64,000 nt of DNA from Frankiales bacterium (lineage in GTDB: Bacteria; Actinomycetota; Actinomycetes; Mycobacteriales; SCTD01). Under the pieces are notes generated by a model, which saw nothing but the letters and a program-made list of their open reading frames with translations, did not search any database and had not been told where the DNA came from. This document shows, piece after piece, positions 49,805-59,887 of this stretch. The stretch lies in the NCBI GenBank assembly GCA_025464695.1, contig JAODNQ010000270.1:27674-91673 (forward strand), written 5' to 3'. The position numbers were made by a program, and so were the translations under genes. How positions within the stretch are numbered: the first letter of the stretch is position 1; each line of letters opens with the position of its first letter.

Positions 49805-51879
49805 AGGACGCGCACCACGAGCAGGGCGACGTCGTCGTCGAGCTCCCCCGCGGCGAGCTCGGCGAGCAGCGCGTCGGCCAGCTCGCGGGCGGTCGTGCCG
49901 ACGGCCGCCTCGACCGTGGCGCGCAGCCGCTCGAGGCCCTCGTCGGGGTCCAGCCCGCGGCGCTCGACCAGGCCGTCGGTGCACAGCACCAGGACCGTCC
50001 CGGGCGGCACCTCGACCTCGCGCTCCTCCCGGTCGATGCCCAGGGCGGCACCCACGAGCAGGCCGGGGGCGCCGTCGAGCAGCACGGTCGTGCCGTCGGG
50101 ACGCCGCAGCACGGGAGGCAGGTGCCCGGCGTTGGCGAAGTGCAGCCGGCCCGGGCGGTCGCCCTCGGGGAGGGTCAGCCGGGCGTAGACGGCCGTGGCG
50201 AGCGCCGCCATGTGCAGGCCCTGCACCAGCTGGTCGAGGTGGTCCAGGACGACCGCGGGGCTGCTGCCCTGCCAGGCGTAGCTGCGCAGGACCGACCGCA
50301 GCTGGCCCATCGACGCCGCGGCCTGCAGGTCGTGACCCATGACGTCGCCGATGGCCACGCCGAGGACGCCGTCGGGCAGGGCGAACAGGTCGTACCAGTC
50401 GCCGCCGACCTGGGCGGCGGTGGAGCCCGGCAGGTAGACGGCCGCGACGTCGAGGCCGGGCACGTCGGGCAGCTGCGGCAGCAGGGAGCGCTGCAGCTGC
50501 TCGGCCACGGCGTGCTCGCGCTGGTACAGCCGCGCGTTGTCGACCGCGAGCGCGGCCCGGCGGGCGAGGTCCGAGACCATGGACAGGTCGGCGTCGTCGT
50601 AGGTGCGGCCGCTCTCGGAGCTGACGAGCGACAGCACGCCGAGGACCTGCCTGCGGGCGCGCAGCGGCACAACGAGCCCGCTGCGGCCGCCCAGCTCGGC
50701 GTACAGGCGGGCCAGCTCGTCGCCACGGGACAGCTGCGCGAGGAGCTCCGGCGTCACCTCGGGCACGAGGAACGGCCGGCCGCTGGCGAGCACCTGCGAC
50801 ACCGGGGAGGCGTCCGTGCGCTGCAGGGGCTGCAGGTCGACGACGCGGTCGAGCAGGGCGTGCTTGCCGGGGTCGACGTGGCGGGTGACCGTGCGGGAGT
50901 CGTCGCCGTCGACCATCTCGACCATGCACCAGTCCGCCAGCCGCGGGACGACGAGACCGGCCAGCAGGCGCAGCGCCTCGTCGACGTCGAGGGTGCCGGC
51001 GAGCATGGACGTCGCCTCGGCCAGCAGCGCCAGCCGCGACTGCGCGAGCTCGGCGTCGGCGCGGGCCTGCTGCTCGGACAGCAGGTGGTCGGCGCGCTGC
51101 CGCTCGCCGCGCACGCGAGCCGTGACGTCGGCCTGGATGCCGACGAAGTGGGTCAGCGCGCCGCTGCCGTCGTACACCGGGGAGATGGACAGCTCGTTCC
51201 AGAACGGGCTGCCGTCCTTGCGGACGTTGAGGAGCGTGATGACCGCGTGCTCCTCGCGCTCGATCGCCTCGCGGACGCGCTGCACGTCGGCGGGGTCGGT
51301 CTCGGGGCCCTGCAGGAACCGGCAGTTGCGGCCGCGGACCTCCTCCCAGGACCAGCCCGTGGTGCGCTCGAACGCCGGGTTCACGAACACCAGCGCGTTG
51401 TCGGGCAGGCGGGGGTCGCTGATGGTGAACGACAGGCCGGCCGCGATGACGGCGCGGTCGCGCACGGCGGCGTCGCTGACCCCGTCGCCGTCCTCGGTCT
51501 CCACCAGCACGAGCAGCGCGTGCTCCTCGTCGCCCCGCGGCGGCAGCGGGAAGCCGGTCGCCCACATGGGCCGGTAGCCGAGGGCCCCGGGCACGCAGAC
51601 GGGCTCGCCGGGCACGGCCTCCCCGGCCACCACCCGGGCGACCGGATCCGTGCCGGGGGCGAACGGGACGCCCCCCGGGCGGGCGAGCTGGGCCGCCTGC
51701 GTCCAGTCCGCGACGGGGACGGGCAGGCCGGTGACGTCGCCGCCGAGGTCGAGCGCACCGGTGGTCGCGTGCACGACGGCGCCCCGACGGACGTCCAGCA
51801 CCAGGACGACGGCGGGTGCCTCCCGGCGGATCACCGGGAGCACGCGGGTGCTCGTCGCCACCGCGTCCTCGCCCCTCAT
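49801..51879 (-). CDS. LOV-GAF-SpoIIE blue-light-type PP2C phosphatase
   Basis: This soluble signalling protein has 692 residues. After a degenerate N-terminal PAS-like segment (10-130) comes a LOV photoreceptor domain (about 141-255) with the invariant flavin motif GRNCRFLQ, reactive Cys186, then [20 protein letters not shown] and the Gln-containing FVGIQADVT strand. A GAF domain follows (about 290-440), then a SpoIIE-type PP2C Ser/Thr phosphatase domain (about 460-692) with [25 protein letters not shown] and [12 protein letters not shown] (metal-binding Asp residues). It should dephosphorylate an anti-anti-sigma factor under light control. ATG 51879 lies 40 bp from the divergent ppx. Confidence 0.92.
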   Translation of the reverse strand: MRGEDAVATSTRVLPVIRREAPAVVLVLDVRRGAVVHATTGALDLGGDVTGLPVPVADWTQAAQLARPGGVPFAPGTDPVARVVAGEAVPGEPVCVPGALGYRPMWATGFPLPPRGDEEHALLVLVETEDGDGVSDAAVRDRAVIAAGLSFTISDPRLPDNALVFVNPAFERTTGWSWEEVRGRNCRFLQGPETDPADVQRVREAIEREEHAVITLLNVRKDGSPFWNELSISPVYDGSGALTHFVGIQADVTARVRGERQRADHLLSEQQARADAELAQSRLALLAEATSMLAGTLDVDEALRLLAGLVVPRLADWCMVEMVDGDDSRTVTRHVDPGKHALLDRVVDLQPLQRTDASPVSQVLASGRPFLVPEVTPELLAQLSRGDELARLYAELGGRSGLVVPLRARRQVLGVLSLVSSESGRTYDDADLSMVSDLARRAALAVDNARLYQREHAVAEQLQRSLLPQLPDVPGLDVAAVYLPGSTAAQVGGDWYDLFALPDGVLGVAIGDVMGHDLQAAASMGQLRSVLRSYAWQGSSPAVVLDHLDQLVQGLHMAALATAVYARLTLPEGDRPGRLHFANAGHLPPVLRRPDGTTVLLDGAPGLLVGAALGIDREEREVEVPPGTVLVLCTDGLVERRGLDPDEGLERLRATVEAAVGTTARELADALLAELAAGELDDDVALLVVRVL

Positions 51880-51919
51880 CCCCTCGATCCTACCGACGGG
51901 TCACGTAGCCTGCCGCCCC

Positions 51920-52852
51920 ATGCGGCTCGGGGTCCTGGACGTCGGCTCCAACACCGTGCACCTGCTCGTGGTCGACGCCCAGCGCGGCGGTCAGCCCGAC
52001 CCGGTGCGGTCGCACAAGGACGAGCTGCGCCTCGCCGAGCTGCTGCAGGCCGACGGCTCGCTCGGTCCGGTCGGGACGGCGCGACTGGTCGAGACGGTCC
52101 GCGACGCCCGCCGCGCCGCCGACGAGGAGGGCGTCGAGGACCTCGTCGCCTTCGCCACCAGCGCCGTCCGCGACGCCACCGACAGCGCCGCCGTCCTGAC
52201 CGCCGTGCGCGAGCAGACCGGCGTCGACCTGCAGGTGCTGCCCGGCGAGGACGAGGCGCGGCTGACGTTCCTGGCCGTCCGCCGGTGGTTCGGCTGGTCG
52301 GCCGGCCGGCTGCTCTGCCTGGACATCGGCGGGGGGTCGCTGGAGATCGGCAGCGGGCTGCACGAGGAGCCCGACCTCGCCGTCAGCGTCCCGCTCGGGG
52401 CCGGCCGCGTGACGCGCGACCTGCTGCAGGGCGACCCCCCGGCCAAGCGCGACGTCGCTGCCGCCCGCGAGCACGTGCGGTCGGTGCTCGCCGACGTCGC
52501 CCCCGCGGTGCTCGCGCAGGGGCACCCCGACCGCGCCGTCGTCACCAGCAAGACCTTCCGCTCGCTGGCCCGGCTCGACGGCGCGGCGCCGTCGGGGGAG
52601 GGGCCGTTCGTCGCCCGGCGGCTGACGCGCGCGGGGCTCGGGCGCACGGTCGCCCTGATCGCGGGCATGCGGGTGCAGGACCGCACCCGGCTGCCGGGGG
52701 TGTCGGAGGGCCGCGCGCCGCAGCTGCTGGCCGGCGCGCTCGTGGCGGAGGAGGCCCTCGCGGCGTTCGGGCTGGACGAGGTGCAGGTCTGCCCGTGGGC
52801 GCTGCGCGAGGGCGTCATCCTGCGCCGCCTCGACTGGCTGGCCGGCGCGTGA
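51920..52852 (+). CDS. ppx: Exopolyphosphatase / pppGpp phosphohydrolase family protein
   Basis: This protein of 310 residues belongs to the Ppx/GppA family with the ASKHA fold. [20 protein letters not shown] (phosphate 1), the catalytic Glu region [39 protein letters not shown] (phosphate 2) and [14 protein letters not shown] are clear. The protein is short, lacking the C-terminal HD-like domains of the E. coli enzyme, as in Mycobacterium Ppx1 (Rv0496). Polyphosphate hydrolysis is the likely activity. It overlaps the downstream methyltransferase gene by four bases. Synteny with the regX3-proC region is conserved. Confidence 0.9.
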   Translation: MRLGVLDVGSNTVHLLVVDAQRGGQPDPVRSHKDELRLAELLQADGSLGPVGTARLVETVRDARRAADEEGVEDLVAFATSAVRDATDSAAVLTAVREQTGVDLQVLPGEDEARLTFLAVRRWFGWSAGRLLCLDIGGGSLEIGSGLHEEPDLAVSVPLGAGRVTRDLLQGDPPAKRDVAAAREHVRSVLADVAPAVLAQGHPDRAVVTSKTFRSLARLDGAAPSGEGPFVARRLTRAGLGRTVALIAGMRVQDRTRLPGVSEGRAPQLLAGALVAEEALAAFGLDEVQVCPWALREGVILRRLDWLAGA

Positions 52853-53583
52853 GGCCCGGGAGCGCCACGGCCTTCGAGCACCTGGTCGACGACTACGACG
52901 CCGCCCGCCCCACCTACCCGGGCAGCCTCTACGACGCCCTCCCCCCGCTGGCCGGCCGTGACGTCCTGGAGCTCGGCACCGGCACGGGGCTCGCGACCGC
53001 GGGGCTGCTCGAGGCGGGCGCGCGCGTGGTCGCGACGGACCTCGGCCCGAAGATGCTGGGCCGGGCCCGGCAGAAGCTGGGCCTGCCGTCGGTGGTCGCC
53101 CGGGCCGAGGCGCTGCCCTTCAACGACCGCTCGTTCGACCTCGTCACCGGCGCGCAGATGTGGCACTGGGTGGACGTGCCGGCCGCTGCGGCGGAGGCCG
53201 CGCGGGTGCTGCGCCGCGGCGGGTCGCTCGCGGTGTTCTGGAACGAGGTCGACGCCGCCGGCGAACCGTGGTTCGAGCAGCAGCAGGACCGGCTCGAGGC
53301 GGCCGACCCCGCCTACACCCGCACCTACCGCGAGCGCCCGTACGACGAGGAGCTCCGGCAGACCGGCCGGTTCGCGCACGTCAGCAGCTGGACCGGCCGC
53401 TGGGCCCGCACCCTCGACTGGCCGCTCTACGCGCGGTGGCTGCGCAGCAAGTCCTACGTCGCCCAGCTCGACGACCCGGAGGCGTTCCTCGCCGCGGAGC
53501 GCGCGTCGCTCCTGGCGGCGTTCCCGGACGGGCGCATCGTCGAGCCCTTCCGCGTGGTGCTGCACGTCGCTACCGTCGCGTGA
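52849..53583 (+). CDS. Class I SAM-dependent methyltransferase
   Basis: This protein of 244 residues contains a type 11 methyltransferase domain: [17 protein letters not shown] (typical entry), [20 protein letters not shown] (motif I), [16 protein letters not shown] (motif II), [20 protein letters not shown] (motif post-II/III) and [16 protein letters not shown]. The GTG at 52849 overlaps the ppx stop as GTGA. The family methylates diverse small molecules; no substrate can be deduced. It is followed by the dehalogenase-like gene with a TGATG overlap, so ppx, this gene and the hydrolase are probably one transcript. Confidence 0.85.
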   Translation: MRPGSATAFEHLVDDYDAARPTYPGSLYDALPPLAGRDVLELGTGTGLATAGLLEAGARVVATDLGPKMLGRARQKLGLPSVVARAEALPFNDRSFDLVTGAQMWHWVDVPAAAAEAARVLRRGGSLAVFWNEVDAAGEPWFEQQQDRLEAADPAYTRTYRERPYDEELRQTGRFAHVSSWTGRWARTLDWPLYARWLRSKSYVAQLDDPEAFLAAERASLLAAFPDGRIVEPFRVVLHVATVA

Positions 53584-54479
53584 TGCAGGTCCTGCGCACC
53601 CCGGACGACCGCTTCCTCGACCTCCCCGGCTTCCCCTGGCAGCCGTCGTACGCGACGACGTCGGACGGGCTCCGGATGGCGCTGCTCGACGAGGGGCCCC
53701 GCGACGCACCGGTGGCGCTGCTGCTGCACGGCGAGCCCACGTGGTCCTACCTGTACCGCTCCCTCGTGCCCGTGCTGCTCGACGCCGGGCACCGCGTCGT
53801 CGCCCCCGACCTCGTCGGCTTCGGCCGCTCCGACAAGCCCCTGCACGAGAGCGACCACAGCTACGCCGCCCACGTCGAGTGGCTGCGGTCCGTGCTCTTC
53901 GACGAGCTGGACCTGACGGACGTCGCCCTGCTGTGCCAGGACTGGGGCGGCCTGCTGGGGCTGCGGCTGGCGGCGGAGCACCCGCAGCGGTTCCGCGCCG
54001 TCTGCGCCAGCAACACCGGCCTGCCCGACGGGAGCTCTGCGATGGGGCCGGAGTGGCAGCAGTTCCGCGCCTTCGTCGCGGCCACCCCCGACCTCCCGGT
54101 CGGGTTCCTCGTCGCCGCCGGCTGTGCCGAGGGGCTGACCCCGCAGGAGCAGGCGGCCTACGACGCGCCGTTCCCCGACGCCTCCTACAAGGCGGGCCCG
54201 CGCGTCCTGCCCACCCTGATCCCGCAGTCCCCGGACGACCCCGCGGCCGCCGCCAACCGGGCCGCCTGGGAGGTGCTCGAGCGGTCGACGACGCCGTTCC
54301 TGTGCGCGTTCAGCGACGGCGACCCGATCACGGCGGGCGCGGACCGGCAGCTCCTCGCCCGCGTGCCTGGCACGCAGGGACAGCCGCACACGACCATTCG
54401 GGGGGCGTCGCACTTCGTGCAGGAGGACCGCGGCGAGGAGCTGGCGCAGGTGTTCGCCGCGTGGCTCCGGCAGGTGTGA
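53583..54479 (+). CDS. Haloalkane dehalogenase-like alpha/beta hydrolase
   Basis: This protein of 298 residues is close to subfamily I haloalkane dehalogenases (DhlA type), which replace halogen on short alkanes by water. LLLHGEPTWSYLYRSLVPVL, VVAPDLVGFGRSDKPLHESD, the nucleophilic Asp in LLCQDWGGLLGLRLAAEHP, the acid FSDGDPITAG and the His in RGASHFVQEDRGEELA are all present. Sequence alone cannot separate dehalogenases from closely related hydrolases with other substrates. The ATG at 53583 shares one base with the previous stop (TGATG). Horizontal spread is common for such genes, but codon use here matches the neighbours. Confidence 0.85.
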   Translation: MQVLRTPDDRFLDLPGFPWQPSYATTSDGLRMALLDEGPRDAPVALLLHGEPTWSYLYRSLVPVLLDAGHRVVAPDLVGFGRSDKPLHESDHSYAAHVEWLRSVLFDELDLTDVALLCQDWGGLLGLRLAAEHPQRFRAVCASNTGLPDGSSAMGPEWQQFRAFVAATPDLPVGFLVAAGCAEGLTPQEQAAYDAPFPDASYKAGPRVLPTLIPQSPDDPAAAANRAAWEVLERSTTPFLCAFSDGDPITAGADRQLLARVPGTQGQPHTTIRGASHFVQEDRGEELAQVFAAWLRQV

Positions 54480-54504
54480 CGGGCTCCACGTCGAAGACCT
54501 GAGG

Positions 54505-56528
54505 ATGCGTCTCCTGCTGACGGCCTCCCTGCTCGCCGCCGCCCTCGCCGTCCCGTCGTCGTCCGCGGCGCCGCTCCCGCCGCCCGTCGCGACGCAGCCG
54601 TGCGGCGGGACGTCGTGGTGGGCGGGCACCACGAACCTGTGCGACGGGTCCGTCGTCTACCGCGACTACGTCAACGACGACGAGGGCGCCGACACGGGCG
54701 GCAGCGGGCTCGAGGAGGGCACGGCGAACGCCTTCGGCACCCTCGCGCACCCCGCGGGCGACGTCCGCTACCCGGCCGGCCGGATCAGCAGCGCCGACCT
54801 CGTGCGGCTGCAGCTCACCCGCGTCGGCGACCGGGTGGACGTCGTCGCCGAGACGGCCGCGCTCTACACGGCCAAGGACACGGTGCTGACCCTCGCCGTC
54901 GACACCGACGGCAACGCGAGGACGGGCGGCGGGCAGTGGGGCGCTCTGGAGGTCCGCAGCGCCGGCTGGGACCGGCTGGTCCGCATCACCACCGGGAACC
55001 CGCGCACCAACACCCTGCGGGGCAGCTTCCCGTTGCCGGGGCGGCGCGGTGGCGGGTGCAGGCCGTGACGTCGCAGGCGGCGACCGGCGACGTCATGAAC
55101 GTGGCGTTCCGCGGGGTGCAGGAGCAGGCGCAGTACACGCTCGACTACGCCAACCCGAGCGGGAACACCCCTACCGGGCAGGGCGCCTGGTTCGAGGACC
55201 AGCAGGCCCGCTTCCTCGCCGCCGGCGACGTCAGCACCTTCGGCTACACGGTCCGCACGGCCGACCTCCGCAAGGGCGTCCAGCGGCTGCACCGGATCGC
55301 CCCCGGGCTGCACGAGCGCGTCTACACCTCGCGGTACACCGTCCCGGGCGACTCCGAGTCGATGAGCTACGCGGGCGTGAAGGGCCGCGGTGACGGCGGC
55401 TCCGCGACGGCGTTCGCCCAGGTCTTCAACCTGCTCGGCACGTACCTGCCCTACGGCGTCTACGTGCCGAAGGGGCCGGCGCCGTACGGCCTGCAGATGG
55501 AGTGGCACGGCAGCAACCAGGGCATCGTCGCGCAGATCAATCAGCCCGGGATGCAGCAGCAGTTCGGCGAAGACCTGCACCGGCTGCTCGTCACCCCGAG
55601 CTCCCGCGGCCCGAACGGCTACGGCTCCGACAGCAGCGAGCGCGACCTGCTCGACGTGATGGCCGACGTCCAGCAGGCCCTCCCGGTCGACCGCACCCGG
55701 GTGTTCTCCAGCGGCTACAGCCAGGGCGGCTACCTGACCTTCCGCATGGCGATGCTCTACCCGGACCGGTTCGCCGGCTTCTCCGGCTGGGTCCCCTTCA
55801 CCGGGAACGACACGAACGGGACGCCCCTCGCCGGCACGGTCGACGTCAAGGCGGGCGCCGTCGGGAACATGCGCGACTTCGTGGGCAACCTGCGGCACGT
55901 GCCCGGCACCATGGTCTTCGGGGCCCAGGACGAGCTCGTGCAGGTGCCGTCCGCGGAGGACGTCAGGGAGCAGTTCGCCGCCACCGACGACGCCTACCGG
56001 TGGTGGATGCACAACCCCGCGGAGCACCTCACCTTCGCCGCCCTCGACCAGTGGCAGAAGGAGGCCGACTACAGCCGCGGCCTGCGCCTGGTGCGCGACC
56101 CCGCCCGGGTCACCTACCGGACCGCCTCCTTCCTGGGAGCGCCGCAGTACGGCGTGACCCACGACCGCGCCTACTGGGTCAGCGGCGTCCGTCCGCGCAC
56201 CACCACCGGCGAGGCCTACGCCGACACCGACCTCACGTCGGCCGGCTGCGGCGCACCCGTCGTCACGAAGACCTCCGTGCCCGGCACCGGGCTGACGCCG
56301 GTGCCGTACGTGCAGGACGGCCAGGACGTGACGACGACGCGGGGCGCCAAGGCGGCGACGCTGACCGGCACGCTGTCCGGCGTGTCCGCGCTGACGGTCG
56401 ACGCCGCCCGCTCGTGCCTGCCCGGGGCGCTGTCGTACAGCATCCGCAGCGACGGCCCGGCGGTCCTCACGCTCTCCGACGGCCGGGTGCTGCGGCTCGT
56501 CGCCGGGACGAACCAGGGCACCGCCTAG
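54505..56528 (+). pseudogene. Frameshifted secreted alpha/beta hydrolase
   Basis: Two frames together encode one exported esterase-like protein of about 674 residues. The first (54505-55068) has a signal peptide (RLLLTASLLAAALAVPSSSA) and a beta-rich N-terminal domain with CGGTSWWAGTTNLCDG. The second, from about 55040 to 56528, continues without break in sense and contains LLGTYLPYGVYVPKGPAPYG, the nucleophile elbow SSGYSQGGYLTFRMAMLYPD and a C-terminal beta domain. The shift is explained by one missing G in the run at 55038-55041: with an extra G the frame reads on from FPLPG into AARWRVQA. It may be a sequencing error or a recent inactivation. The fold resembles polyester or PHB depolymerase-like enzymes. 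Confidence 0.8.
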
Positions 56529-57577
56529 AGGTCCAGGACGCCGCTGACGTCGGGCCGCGGTCCGCCGCGCTGCACCCAGGGCCTGCGGAGCGCGGCCCGC
56601 AGCAGGGCGTCGCGCGGGCCGGGGTGCCGCGCCTGCAGCACCGCTCCCAGGGCGAGCGACAGCGCGGTGGTCCGGCGGACGTGGGGCACCCGCAGCCGCT
56701 CGTAGTCCCCGACGTCGTCGCGGCCGAGCATCGCGGCCAGCGCCCAGGCGTCGCGCAGCCCGGCGCCCAGCCCCTGCCCCGCGAAGGGCGGCATGGTGTG
56801 GGCGGCGTCGCCGGCGAGCAGCACGCGGCCGACCCGCCACCGCTCCGCCCGGCGGGCCGAGAAGCGGTACGTCGTCGCCCGCACCACCTCGACGTCGGCG
56901 TCGGTGTCGCGCCGGAGCAGCGCCCGCGGGTCCAGGCCGCCGCGGTCCAGCCACTCCCACCGGTGGCCGCCCGGCACGGGCATGTCCACCTGCGGCAGCG
57001 CCGGGTCGGCCGTGTAGGTGAACAGCGGCCGCTCCGGCACCTCGCCGACGACGTCGCAGACCAGCCACCGCTGCAGGTCGCGGCCGCGCCAGCCGACCCC
57101 GAGCAGCCGCCGCACGGTCGAGGAGGCGCCGTCGCAGCCGACCAGCCAGCGGGCCCGGAGCGGCTCGCCGTCGACCAGGGCCGTCACCCCGACGGCGTCC
57201 TGCGCGAGGGCGGTGAGGGTGCCGGTCCGGACCTCGACCAGCGGCCCGACGGAGGCGCGCAGCCGGGCCTCCAGGACGGGCTGCGCGTAGAAGGCCAGCC
57301 CCGGGACGGGGAACCGCAGGCGCCCGAGCTCGGTGCGGTCGGCGGCGAGGAAGCGGACGGGCGGGTCGCGGACGAAGCCCTCGGTGACGCCCGGGACGGT
57401 CCGCTCGAGCAGCTCCAGCACCTCGCCGTCGGCGGCGACGGCCCGGGGGAGCGGGTGCGCGTCCGGGGAGCGGTCGACGACCGTGACCGACAGCCCGTGC
57501 GCCGCGAGGCGGGCCGCGAGCAGCGCGCCCACCGGCCCGTAGCCGCACACCAGGACGTCCGCGACAGGAGGGCTCAC
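56525..57577 (-). CDS. FAD-dependent aromatic monooxygenase family protein
   Basis: This flavoprotein of 350 residues belongs to the PHBH/MhpA group. The N-terminal FAD site DVLVCGYGPVGALLAARLAA (GxGxxG), the middle WLVGCDGASSTVRRLLGVGW (DG motif) and the late VLLAGDAAHTMPPFAGQGLG with AGLRDAWALAAML (GD motif) are intact. It would hydroxylate an aromatic substrate using NAD(P)H and oxygen. It is about 150 residues shorter than MhpA and lacks a thioredoxin-like C-terminal domain. GTG 57577 is the start used. Only 19 bp separate it from the divergent proline dehydrogenase start. Substrate unknown. Confidence 0.83.
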   Translation of the reverse strand: MSPPVADVLVCGYGPVGALLAARLAAHGLSVTVVDRSPDAHPLPRAVAADGEVLELLERTVPGVTEGFVRDPPVRFLAADRTELGRLRFPVPGLAFYAQPVLEARLRASVGPLVEVRTGTLTALAQDAVGVTALVDGEPLRARWLVGCDGASSTVRRLLGVGWRGRDLQRWLVCDVVGEVPERPLFTYTADPALPQVDMPVPGGHRWEWLDRGGLDPRALLRRDTDADVEVVRATTYRFSARRAERWRVGRVLLAGDAAHTMPPFAGQGLGAGLRDAWALAAMLGRDDVGDYERLRVPHVRRTTALSLALGAVLQARHPGPRDALLRAALRRPWVQRGGPRPDVSGVLDL

Positions 57578-57596
57578 AGCGCCTAGCGTCCCAGCC

Positions 57597-58511
57597 GTGC
57601 TCCGGTCCGCGATCCTCGCCGCCGCCCGCAACGACGCCGTGAAGCGCCTGGTGGCCGGCGCCCCGGTCAGCCGCAGCGTGGTGCGGCGCTTCGTGGCGGG
57701 CGAGACGGTCGAGGACGCCGTGCGCGTCACGCGGGAGCTGGTCGGCAAGGGGCTGCGGGTGAGCCTCGACCACCTCGGCGAGGACACCCGCGACGCCGCC
57801 CAGGCACAGGCGACCGTCGAGGCCTACCTGCTGCTGCTGCGGCGGCTGGCCGAGGAGGGCCTCACCGCCGGCGGCCGGGCGGAGGTGTCGGTGAAGCTCA
57901 CCGCCGTCGGGCAGGCCCTCGACGAGCGGCTGGCCCTCGAGAACGCGCGCCGCATCGCGTTCGCGGCGCGGGCCGCCGGCACGACGATGACGCTCGACAT
58001 GGAGGACTCGACCACCACCGACGCGACCCTGCGCGTGCTCCACGAGCTGCGGCAGGACTTCCCCGACGTCGGCGCCGTGGTCCAGGCCTACCTGCACCGC
58101 ACCGAGAGCGACTGCCGCGCCCTGGCCACCGCCGGCAGCCGGGTGCGGCTGTGCAAGGGGGCCTACCGGGAGCCCGCGGAGGTCGCCTACCAGGACCCGC
58201 ACGAGGTCGACCTGTCCTACGTCCGCTGCATGAGGGTGCTGCTCGCCGGCGACGGCTACCCGATGCTCGCGACCCACGACCCGAGGCTGGTCGAGATCGG
58301 CCAGACGCTCGGCCAGGGGCGGGCGGACTTCGAGTTCCAGATGCTGCTGGGGATCCGGCCGCTCGAGCAGGAGCGCCTGGTCGCCGACGGCGAGAGGGTG
58401 CGGGTGTACGTGCCGTACGGCGTCGAGTGGTACGGCTACCTCATGCGACGACTGGCCGAGCGGCCCGCCAACCTGGTCTTCTTCCTCCGCGCCCTGGCGT
58501 CGCGGTCGTGA
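57597..58511 (+). CDS. Proline dehydrogenase
   Basis: This FAD enzyme of 304 residues oxidises proline to pyrroline-5-carboxylate. The TIM-barrel segments LGKGL-like VSLDHLGEDTRDAAQAQATV, EVSVKLTAVGQALDERLALE, TLDMEDSTTTDATL, AVVQAYLHRTESDCRALA, RVRLCKGAYREPAEVAYQ and FEFQMLLGIRPLEQERL with RVRVYVPYGVEWYGYLMRRL match monofunctional actinobacterial PRODH proteins. GTG at 57597 is the start. The gene overlaps proC by four bases. A dehydrogenase and a reductase of the same intermediate in one transcript implies regulation at another level. Confidence 0.94.
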   Translation: MLRSAILAAARNDAVKRLVAGAPVSRSVVRRFVAGETVEDAVRVTRELVGKGLRVSLDHLGEDTRDAAQAQATVEAYLLLLRRLAEEGLTAGGRAEVSVKLTAVGQALDERLALENARRIAFAARAAGTTMTLDMEDSTTTDATLRVLHELRQDFPDVGAVVQAYLHRTESDCRALATAGSRVRLCKGAYREPAEVAYQDPHEVDLSYVRCMRVLLAGDGYPMLATHDPRLVEIGQTLGQGRADFEFQMLLGIRPLEQERLVADGERVRVYVPYGVEWYGYLMRRLAERPANLVFFLRALASRS

Positions 58512-59323
58512 GCGCGGAGGCAGCCCCCCTGGTCGCGGTCCTCGGCGTCGGCAAGCTCGGCGAGGCGCTGGTGAGCGGGCTGCTGCGCGCCGGCCAGCCC
58601 GCCGACCGGCTGCTCGGCGCGGAGCGCCACCCCGAGCGGGCGCGCGAGATCGCGGAGCGCTACGGCGTCCGGACGCCCGACCCCGTCGAGGCCGCGTCCC
58701 AGGCCGACGTCGTGCTGCTCGCGGTGAAGCCGCAGGACATGCGCGCGCTGCTCGGCGAGATCAGCAGCGGCCTCCGCCCCGGCACCCTCGTCGTCAGCAT
58801 GGCCGCCGGCATCCCGACGTCCGTGCTCGAGGCGGGCCTGCCCGAGGGCACCGCCGTGGTCCGGGTCATGACGAACACGCCGGTCTTCGTCGACGAGGCC
58901 ATGAGCGCCGTCAGCCCCGGCAGCCACGCGACGGTCGCGCACCTCGAGCAGGTCGAGGCGATGCTGCGCCCGGTCGGCAAGGTCGTGCGGGTCCCGGAGG
59001 CCCAGCAGGACGCCGTCACCGCGCTGTCCGGCAGCGGCCCCGCGTACTTCTTCTTCCTCGTCGAGGCGATGATCGACGGCGGCATCCTGCTGGGCCTGCC
59101 GCGCGCCGTGGCGTCCGAGCTCATCACGCAGACGCTGGTGGGCAGCGCGAAGATGCTGCGCGAGTCGGGGGAGCACCCGGTGCTGCTGCGCGAGGCCGTG
59201 ACGAGCCCGGGCGGCACGACGATCGCGGCCATCCGGACCATGGAGGACCACGGCGTCCGCGCCGCGATGCTCGCGGCCCTCGAGGCCGCCCGCGACCGGA
59301 GCCGCGAGCTCGCGCAAGAGTAG
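58508..59323 (+). CDS. proC: Pyrroline-5-carboxylate reductase
   Basis: This NAD(P)H-dependent enzyme of 271 residues makes proline from pyrroline-5-carboxylate. VAVLGVGKLGEALVSGLLRA is the nucleotide-binding motif. VLLAVKPQDMRALL, VVSMAAGIPTSVLE, VVRVMTNTPVFVDEAMSAVS and the family signature TALSGSGPAYFFFLVEAMID with REAVTSPGGTTIAAIRTME complete it. GTG 58508 overlaps the proline dehydrogenase stop as GTGA. The gene order (ppx then proC downstream of regX3) matches M. tuberculosis Rv0496-Rv0500. Confidence 0.96.
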   Translation: MSAEAAPLVAVLGVGKLGEALVSGLLRAGQPADRLLGAERHPERAREIAERYGVRTPDPVEAASQADVVLLAVKPQDMRALLGEISSGLRPGTLVVSMAAGIPTSVLEAGLPEGTAVVRVMTNTPVFVDEAMSAVSPGSHATVAHLEQVEAMLRPVGKVVRVPEAQQDAVTALSGSGPAYFFFLVEAMIDGGILLGLPRAVASELITQTLVGSAKMLRESGEHPVLLREAVTSPGGTTIAAIRTMEDHGVRAAMLAALEAARDRSRELAQE

Positions 59324-59360
59324 GTCTGACTGTCCCACCGACCGGGGGTACGGTCCGGGC

Positions 59361-59864
59361 ATGGAGACCTGGGGCGAGGCGCGCAGCAAGACCGTCGAGT
59401 GGCACGACCCGCGGGCCGCGGCCGCCGTCGGGCTGACGAAGTCGGGTATCGAGCACCTGCAGGCGGTGGCCGACGGCGAGCTCCCGCCGCCGCCGATCGC
59501 CGTGCTCCTGGGCTTCGGCCTGTCGAGCGTCCGGCCCGGTGAGGTGACCTTCACGTGCACCCCGGACGAGTCGGTCTACAACCCGATCGGCACCGTCCAC
59601 GGCGGCCTGGTCTGCGCCCTGCTCGACAGCGTCTGCGGCTGCGCGGTGCAGTCGACGCTGCCGCAGGGGCAGGGCTACACGAGCGTCGAGATCAAGGTCA
59701 GCTTCCTGCGGGCGGTCCACGCGGGCGACGCCCTGACCGCCGTCGGGCGGATCGTCAAGCCGGGCCGCCGGGTGGCGTTCAGCGAGGGGGAGGTCCGCGA
59801 CGCCGCCGGCAAGCCGGTGGCCACCGCGACGTCGACCTGCCTGGTGTTCGACCTGCCGGTCTGA
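59361..59864 (+). CDS. PaaI-type hotdog thioesterase
   Basis: This protein of 167 residues has a hotdog fold of the PaaI/YdiI type that hydrolyses acyl-CoA thioesters. Key segments are NPIGTVHGGLVCALLDSVCG (HGG with the active-site helix), YTSVEIKVSFLRAV and SEGEVRDAAGKPVATATSTC. The N-terminal extension LTKSGIEHLQAVADGELPPP is common in this subgroup. The ATG at 59361 is clear. It lies 24 bp before the exporter operon and may be co-transcribed with it. The acyl-CoA substrate is unknown. Confidence 0.88.
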   Translation: METWGEARSKTVEWHDPRAAAAVGLTKSGIEHLQAVADGELPPPPIAVLLGFGLSSVRPGEVTFTCTPDESVYNPIGTVHGGLVCALLDSVCGCAVQSTLPQGQGYTSVEIKVSFLRAVHAGDALTAVGRIVKPGRRVAFSEGEVRDAAGKPVATATSTCLVFDLPV

Positions 59865-59887
59865 GCCGACCCTCCTACGATCCCGTC

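Noticed and set aside
55036..55046. Programmed -1 ribosomal frameshift in the secreted esterase gene
   Set aside because: There is no convincing slippery heptamer with a downstream pseudoknot. A single missing G explains the data more simply.
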